Source: Blattabacterium sp. (Blaberus giganteus)
Lineage (GTDB): Bacteria > Bacteroidota > Bacteroidia > Flavobacteriales > Blattabacteriaceae
Direction of reading: 5' to 3'
Assembly: GCF_000262715.1 (NCBI RefSeq)
Contig: NC_017924.1
Span: 124,001-188,000, forward strand
DNA: 64,000 bases
Below, in pieces: positions 59,067 to 64,000 of the stretch. Within the stretch, counting starts at the first letter, position 1. Every line of letters starts with the position of its first letter. The notes under the pieces are model-generated. The model did no database searches and was not told where the DNA came from. It was given only the letters and a program-made list of their open reading frames with translations. The position numbers and the translations under genes are program-made.

Positions 59067-59858
59067 ATGGTCCATAAAATACAAGAAGCCGTCACTGTAG
59101 TAGATAAATTAAGAGTATTATACCATCTTCAATTAATAGATTCTCGTATAGATGAAATACGAAAGTTTCGTAGTAATATTCCTATGGAAATAAAAAGTTT
59201 AGAAGAAGAATTAGATCAAATGAAAAAAAAATTAGAAAATATTTATGAATATATTTTTTCTATAAAAGAAAATATAAATAAACATAACAAGAATATTAAA
59301 TCTTCAGATATTTTAATCAAAAAATATGAAAAACAAAAAGATCATATAAAAAATCATAAAGAATTGTATTCTCTAGATAAAGAAATTGATTATCAAAGAT
59401 TAGAAATACAATTAGCTAAAAAAAGAATTAATGAGTTAAGTGTTAAAATTTCTAAGAAAGAAGAAATTTTTAAAAAAAAAGAATATATTTTAAAAAATAA
59501 AGAGGAACACCTTTTTCACAAAAAAAAAGAATTGAATCATATTCAATCAGAAAACGATAAAGAAGAAAAAATTTTACTAGAGCAATCTTTATCTTTTTCT
59601 AAAAAAGTGGATAATAATTTACTGAAAACTTATCAAAGGATCAGAAATGGAGTCAAAAATGGAGTAGCTGTTGCTCCAGTTCAAAGAGGAGCTCCATTGG
59701 GTTCTTATCTAGCAATAACTCCTCAAAAATATTCTGAACTCATACAACGTAACAAGCTTTTAATAGATGAACATAGTGGAAGAATATTAATAGATGCGGA
59801 ATTAGCTGAGGAAGAAAAGAAAAAATCTTTTGTTTTTTGTTATAATAAAAAATTATAG
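59067..59858 (+). CDS. Coiled-coil/zinc-ribbon-family protein with degenerate zinc site
   Basis: The 263-residue protein has a long coiled coil (about 35-185, rich in Lys and Glu) and a C-terminal segment that corresponds to the C4 zinc ribbon of this family, ending GRILIDAELAEE. In relatives this segment holds two CxxC pairs. Here the first pair position reads GAPLGSY and the second DEHSG, so all four cysteines are gone; the only cysteine, near the end, is out of register. The fold may persist without zinc. Its pairing with the Nif3 gene supports the family call. Confidence 0.82.
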   Translation: MVHKIQEAVTVVDKLRVLYHLQLIDSRIDEIRKFRSNIPMEIKSLEEELDQMKKKLENIYEYIFSIKENINKHNKNIKSSDILIKKYEKQKDHIKNHKELYSLDKEIDYQRLEIQLAKKRINELSVKISKKEEIFKKKEYILKNKEEHLFHKKKELNHIQSENDKEEKILLEQSLSFSKKVDNNLLKTYQRIRNGVKNGVAVAPVQRGAPLGSYLAITPQKYSELIQRNKLLIDEHSGRILIDAELAEEEKKKSFVFCYNKKL

Positions 59859-59861
59859 ATC

Positions 59862-60416
59862 ATGGTACAAACTTATTCTTCTAGTAAAATTAAAATTCAA
59901 ATTAAAGATTTTGAATTGTTAGAAGTTTCTTCAGGAAAGAAGAAATTTTTAAAAGATTTTTTTTCAAATCAAGCAACTGTAATTATGTTTATTTGTAATC
60001 ATTGTCCATATGTTAAACATATCAATACAGAATTAATTCGTTTAGCTAATGATTTCATGCCAAAAAATATTTCATTTTTAGCGATTAATTCTAATGACGA
60101 GAAAAAATATCCGGAAGATTCTCCTAAAAATATGAAAAAAATATATAATAAATTAGGTTATCCTTTTCCTTATTTTTTTGATGAAACACAGGAAGTTGCT
60201 AAATATTATTGTGCAAAATGTACTCCTGAATTTTTTATATTTTACGGAAATGGAAATTTATGTTATCATGGGCAATTAGATGATTCTAGACCTGGAAATG
60301 ACATTCCTGTAACAGGGGTTGATGTGAGAAATGTATTACAAAACATTTTAAAAGGAAAAAAAGTAGATCCAACACTAAAATTAAGTTATGGATGTAACAT
60401 CAAATGGAAAACATAA
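59862..60416 (+). CDS. Thioredoxin-like/AhpC-TSA family protein
   Basis: The 184-residue protein belongs to a thioredoxin-fold family with FICNHCPYVKHINTELI near the N-terminus, AINSNDEKKYPEDSPKNM, and CAKCTPEFFIFYGNG, then YHGQLDDSRPG. It is probably a cytosolic thiol oxidoreductase or peroxiredoxin-like enzyme; no signal peptide is seen. The exact substrate is unknown. Its 3' end overlaps convergent nrnA by 17 bp. Confidence 0.85.
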   Translation: MVQTYSSSKIKIQIKDFELLEVSSGKKKFLKDFFSNQATVIMFICNHCPYVKHINTELIRLANDFMPKNISFLAINSNDEKKYPEDSPKNMKKIYNKLGYPFPYFFDETQEVAKYYCAKCTPEFFIFYGNGNLCYHGQLDDSRPGNDIPVTGVDVRNVLQNILKGKKVDPTLKLSYGCNIKWKT

Positions 60417-61422
60417 GATTTTTATAATAATAGGGAATAATGTTTAAAAAATATTCTATAGATTCTGATAAACTTTTTTCTGATATTCCTCCTGCAGCAT
60501 TACTATGTCCTCCTCCTCCAAAATGCTTTCTAGCAAACATGTTTACATCAAAATTTCCTTTAGAACGAAAGGAAATTTTGATGGGATATTTTTCTTTTTC
60601 TTCAAAAAAGAAAACAGAAAAAACGATATTTTTAATACTTAATCCATAAGTAATAATTCCTTCTGTATCTCCTTGCTTATATGAATAAAAATTGACATCC
60701 GAAGCTTTTATGCTTGTATAAGCTGTACGATATTTTTTAATGATCTTTAATTTTTTTAAGGCTTTAGACAACAATTTTAATCTATTTTCATTGTATTTTT
60801 CTTGTAAATGATCATAAATAAAATTTATATCAATTCCTTTATCTATTAATTTTCCAGCAATAAAATGAGTTTCTGAAGTGACAGAAGGAAAACGAAAAAA
60901 CCCTGTATCAGTCATCAATCCTACATACAAACATGTAGCTATTTCTTTGTCTATTTTATCTAAATTATTCATATTAGATATAAATCTAAAGACCAAAATA
61001 CTGGTAGCTGCCACTGTAGGATCTGAAAACATAAAATCAAAAAAAAATGGAAAAGGATGATGATCTATCAATATTTTTTTTGCTTTTGAATATAACAAAA
61101 AATCTATTATATAAGGATTATTAATCCTTGATAGATTATTGAAATCTATAAAAAAAACATAATCGGAGTTTACAATTTTTTTTTTTATTAAAGATTGCGT
61201 TTTTTCAGAAAAAACAAGAATATTCTCGCTTCCAGGAAGCCATTGAAAAGATTCAGAATATTCTGTTGGAGATATTAAATCCACATTATGTTTTAATTTT
61301 CTAAAATAAAATAAAAGAGCTAAAGAAGATCCCAAAGCATCTCCATCCGGATTATTATGAGGCAATAATACAATTTTTTTTTTATTTGTTCCATTAATGT
61401 TAGTAATGTTAGAAAACAACAT
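60400..61422 (-). CDS. nrnA: DHH-family phosphoesterase (NrnA-like oligoribonuclease/pAp phosphatase)
   Basis: The 340 residues comprise a DHH domain (LLPHNNPDGDALGSSLAL, FIDFNN, LIDHHPFP) and a DHHA1 domain with the glycine-rich FGGGGHSNAAGG. NrnA degrades short RNAs and pAp, replacing E. coli Orn and CysQ. It is co-directional with cca, which starts upstream with a 5-bp gap. Confidence 0.92.
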   Translation of the reverse strand: MLFSNITNINGTNKKKIVLLPHNNPDGDALGSSLALLFYFRKLKHNVDLISPTEYSESFQWLPGSENILVFSEKTQSLIKKKIVNSDYVFFIDFNNLSRINNPYIIDFLLYSKAKKILIDHHPFPFFFDFMFSDPTVAATSILVFRFISNMNNLDKIDKEIATCLYVGLMTDTGFFRFPSVTSETHFIAGKLIDKGIDINFIYDHLQEKYNENRLKLLSKALKKLKIIKKYRTAYTSIKASDVNFYSYKQGDTEGIITYGLSIKNIVFSVFFFEEKEKYPIKISFRSKGNFDVNMFARKHFGGGGHSNAAGGISEKSLSESIEYFLNIIPYYYKNLMFSI

Positions 61423-61427
61423 ATATT

Positions 61428-62846
61428 TTATTTTTTTTTCAATCCCAATTCTTCTCCTTTTTTTAACATAAGAAAATAAGCAGAATGAAAATTATTAGCT
61501 ATTTTTCCTTCTAAAATGGAATCTTTAACAAAATTTTTTATAATTCCTATTTTCTTACATGGATCAATATGAAATACCTTCATTATATCATTTCCTGATA
61601 TGGGTGATTTCCAGTTTTGAATTCTATCTCTTTCTTCTAATTTTTTTATTCTTTCCATAATAAGATAAATATTTTTTTTATATTGATTTTTTTTATCTAT
61701 GTTATTAGTAGTAATATCAGCGATACATAATTTCATTAAATCTTCTAAATCGTTTCCTATATCAAATAATAATCTACGTATAGCAGAATCTCCCGTATTA
61801 TTTCCTATTAATGCAATAGGTCTATAACTATGCTGAATCATTTTTTTTACATATTTCATAGGATAACCTTTTGGAAGTTTTAATCGTTTAAATATGTTTG
61901 TAACCATTTTAGATCCTACAAATTCGTGAGCATGAAAAGACCATCCTATTTTCGGAAAAAATTTCTTGGTAGAAGTCTTTCCTATATCGTGAAGTAATGC
62001 TACCCATCTTAACCAAAGAGAATTATTTTTTTCTTTACTAATATTATCGACTACTTGCAAAGTATGATAAAAATTATCTTTATGTTTATATCCATTTTTT
62101 TCTTCTATCCCTTTTAACAGAACTAATTCCGGCAATATAATTGATAACAATCCAGATTTATATAATAAAAACAACCCTATAGAAGGTTTTTCAGATAGAA
62201 GAATTTTGTTAAATTCTTCTATAATTCTTTCTGTAGAAACAATATTTATTCTACTTTTATTTTTTTGAATCGACTGAAATGAATATTTTTCAATATCAAA
62301 CTTAAGTTGAGTTGCAAATCTTATAGCTCGCATCATTCGTAATGGATCATCGGAATAAGTTAAATTTGCATCTAATGGAGTTCTTAATATTTTTTTTTTT
62401 AAATCGGACAATCCTCCAAATGGATCTATAAGTTCTCCATAATTGTTACGGTTTAAACTAATAGCCAAAGCATTAATTGTAAAATCTCTTCTATTTTGAT
62501 CATCTTGCAATGATCCAAACTCTATAATAGGCTTCCTACTATAAAAATGATAGGATTCTTTTCTTGATCCCACAAATTCTATTTTTTGATTATCGTATTC
62601 CAACATGGCTGTCCCAAAACGTTTAAATATTCTGATTTTAGGATAAGGAATTATATATTTAGAAACCTCTTTGGCTAATCTTACTCCTTTTCCTATGGTT
62701 AAAATATCTAAATCTTTTGATTTCATTTTTCCCAACAAAAAATCTCTAACATAACCTCCTATAACATAGCTTTTTTGTTTTATTCTTTTAGAAGAATCAC
62801 TTATAATATGGAATATTTTTCTATGAATAGCAGATGATAAATTCAT
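61428..62846 (-). CDS. cca: CCA tRNA nucleotidyltransferase/poly(A) polymerase family with HD domain
   Basis: This class II nucleotidyltransferase has 472 residues. The head domain has GGYVRDFLLG and KDLDILTIG (metal aspartates), then RRDFTINALAI and DDPLRMMRAIRFATQL. A C-terminal HD domain shows LLHDIGKTSTKKF. It most likely adds CCA to tRNA: none of the three tRNA genes here encodes CCA, so the enzyme is required. A poly(A) polymerase role cannot be excluded. Confidence 0.93.
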   Translation of the reverse strand: MNLSSAIHRKIFHIISDSSKRIKQKSYVIGGYVRDFLLGKMKSKDLDILTIGKGVRLAKEVSKYIIPYPKIRIFKRFGTAMLEYDNQKIEFVGSRKESYHFYSRKPIIEFGSLQDDQNRRDFTINALAISLNRNNYGELIDPFGGLSDLKKKILRTPLDANLTYSDDPLRMMRAIRFATQLKFDIEKYSFQSIQKNKSRINIVSTERIIEEFNKILLSEKPSIGLFLLYKSGLLSIILPELVLLKGIEEKNGYKHKDNFYHTLQVVDNISKEKNNSLWLRWVALLHDIGKTSTKKFFPKIGWSFHAHEFVGSKMVTNIFKRLKLPKGYPMKYVKKMIQHSYRPIALIGNNTGDSAIRRLLFDIGNDLEDLMKLCIADITTNNIDKKNQYKKNIYLIMERIKKLEERDRIQNWKSPISGNDIMKVFHIDPCKKIGIIKNFVKDSILEGKIANNFHSAYFLMLKKGEELGLKKK

Positions 62847-62858
62847 GTCAGTCTCAGT

Positions 62859-63437
62859 CTACATGCGTAATATTTTTATATGATTGGAAACAATTTTTAT
62901 AATAGAAGAACCAGTATAATGAGCTTTTTCTTCTCTACGAAAATTGACAACATAATCTGTTTTACTTAAAATACAAGGATTTATTTCTGAAAAAGATTTA
63001 GGTGAAACAAATCCTGAAAAATTAGCAGAAGTAGAAATAATGGGTCGATCCAAATTACGGATCAAACAAATACAAAATGGGTCATATGTTAAACGAACAG
63101 CTAAAGTATTGTCTCGTCTAAAACAATTAGATGCTATTCTTCTAGTATTTTCATATACTATAGTAATAGGTTTGTTTTTTTTGATAAGATTATCAACAAT
63201 TATTTTTTTAGTGAAATTAGAAACTTTTCCTACTAATTGATGTAAACGATCCATGTTTTCTACCAAAACAATCATAGATTTATCTATACTTCTATTCTTA
63301 ATTTTACATATTTTTTTTATAGCTTGTATATTAAATGCATCACATCCCAATCCCCATACAGTATCTGTAGGATACAACAAACTTTTTCCTTTTTTTAAAA
63401 TTTCTACACTTTTTTCTATTTCTACGTAAAAAGACAT
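62859..63437 (-). CDS. tsaC: L-threonylcarbamoyladenylate synthase (TsaC/Sua5/YrdC family)
   Basis: This enzyme makes threonylcarbamoyl-AMP from threonine, bicarbonate and ATP for t6A37 in ANN-reading tRNAs. The 192-residue YrdC domain includes LLYPTDTVWGLGCDAFN, CKIKNRSIDKSMIVLV, LAVRLTYDPFC and ISTSANFSGF. There is no C-terminal Sua5 domain. It directly abuts dapD: the dapD stop codon ends one base before the tsaC ATG. Confidence 0.94.
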   Translation of the reverse strand: MSFYVEIEKSVEILKKGKSLLYPTDTVWGLGCDAFNIQAIKKICKIKNRSIDKSMIVLVENMDRLHQLVGKVSNFTKKIIVDNLIKKNKPITIVYENTRRIASNCFRRDNTLAVRLTYDPFCICLIRNLDRPIISTSANFSGFVSPKSFSEINPCILSKTDYVVNFRREEKAHYTGSSIIKIVSNHIKILRM

Positions 63438-64000
63438 TTAAATCACTAAATTATGAGTTCTTAATGCTTCATTTAAAGAAGTTTTTTTATCTGTACTTTC
63501 TTTCCTTTTTCCTATAATCATAGCGCATGGAAGATGATATATCCCTGAAGGATATTTTTTTGGATAAGATCCGGGTATAACTACAGAATATTTAGGGATT
63601 TCCCCCTTCATTTCAATAGCTTTTTTTTCATTAGTTACATCAAAAATTTTAGTAGAGGCTGTTAAAACAACATTTGCTCCTAAAACGGCTCCTTCTTTAA
63701 TCAAAACGCCTTCCACTAAAATACATCTAGATCCAATAAAAACATCATTTTCAATAATAACTGGATAAGCTTGCAAAGGTTCTAAAACTCCTCCTATTCC
63801 TACACCTCCACTTACATGAACACGACTTCCAACTTGAGCGCAACTTCCCACTGTTGCCCATGTGTCTATCATGGTATTTTCTCCTATATATGCGCCTATA
63901 TTTACGTAAGAAGGCATAAGAACTACTCCAGGTGATATACACGAACCATAACGTGCTATAGCATGAGGAACCACACGAACTCCTTTTTCTTTAAATTTGT
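63438..64000 (-). CDS. dapD: Tetrahydrodipicolinate N-succinyltransferase, C-terminal part
   Basis: This is a left-handed beta-helix acyltransferase in lysine and diaminopimelate synthesis. The frame is open to the right edge; the visible 187 residues begin within KFKEKGVRVVPHAIARYG and continue with GVVLMPSYVNIGAYIGENTM, DTWATVGSCAQVG, GGVGIGGVLEPLQA and GANVVLTASTKI, all DapD signatures. The N-terminus lies beyond the window. It is upstream of tsaC on the same strand. Confidence 0.95.
   Translation of the reverse strand, partial: KFKEKGVRVVPHAIARYGSCISPGVVLMPSYVNIGAYIGENTMIDTWATVGSCAQVGSRVHVSGGVGIGGVLEPLQAYPVIIENDVFIGSRCILVEGVLIKEGAVLGANVVLTASTKIFDVTNEKKAIEMKGEIPKYSVVIPGSYPKKYPSGIYHLPCAMIIGKRKESTDKKTSLNEALRTHNLVI

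Noticed and set aside
63751..63942. Cysteine/arginine-rich 63-residue frame inside dapD
   Set aside because: It is another frame of the conserved DapD beta-helix on the same strand; no independent support.

Overview
This window looks like chromosome from an obligate insect endosymbiont of the Bacteroidota, most probably Blattabacterium (the cockroach and Mastotermes fat-body symbiont). The sequence is very AT-rich, coding density is high, many genes touch or overlap by a few bases, and start codons lack visible Shine-Dalgarno sites. Bacteroidota-specific families (DUF4293, DUF4295) sit in their usual places beside rho and ftsY. A urease operon lies next to complete amino-acid and nucleotide pathways. 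No mobile elements, phage genes, CRISPR arrays or rRNA genes are visible. The organism assignment is inference from gene content and style, not from a database match.

Layout. 1-1937 (minus): start of htpG, then ftsY, a DUF4295 gene, rpmG and rpmB. 2002-3117 (plus): yebC, RNase P RNA and tRNA-Ser. 3124-6006 (minus): rmuC, initiator tRNA-Met and rho. 6180-7713 (plus): DUF4293 gene and prfA. 7734-9763 (minus): accC, accB, rpmF. 9865-13710: proS, pyrD (minus) and a fused pyrE-pyrF. 13860-18468: marC-like gene, a frameshifted rnpA, fbp, plsC-like gene, rnhA, a TrmH-family methyltransferase, dCMP deaminase and tRNA-Leu. 18478-20810 (minus): ureC and fused ureAB. 21110-25854 (plus): thrA-thrB-thrC. 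25862-30712: thyA, prs, rplY, tadA, dedA, a 39-residue membrane ORF and aroB. 30763-35350: gyrA and a convergent S41 protease that share a 58-bp palindrome. 35411-37196: surE and ruvB. 37263-52387: an uninterrupted eleven-gene purine run (purA-B-L-E-C-F-M-N-H-D-guaA). 52393-64000: accD, fbaA, RecB/AddA-like helicase, lipA, Nif3-like gene, degenerate zinc-ribbon protein, thioredoxin-like protein, nrnA, cca/pcnB, tsaC and the 3' part of dapD.

How it fits together. Urease releases ammonia and CO2 from host urea. The nitrogen-demanding pathways in the same window (threonine, purine, pyrimidine and, via dapD, lysine/diaminopimelate) are the kind of provisioning functions expected of this symbiont. 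fbp and fbaA indicate gluconeogenic capacity; accB/accC/accD, plsC and lipA cover fatty-acid, phospholipid and lipoate synthesis. The rest is core translation, replication, repair and envelope machinery.

No clearly new system is present. The observations most worth following up are the perfect palindrome in which gyrA and the protease both end in DFNEIP; the eukaryote-like UMP synthase fusion; rnpA broken at an A10 run; the zinc-ribbon protein that has lost its cysteines; the near-complete purine supercluster without purK; and paired hairpins between the urease and threonine operons.
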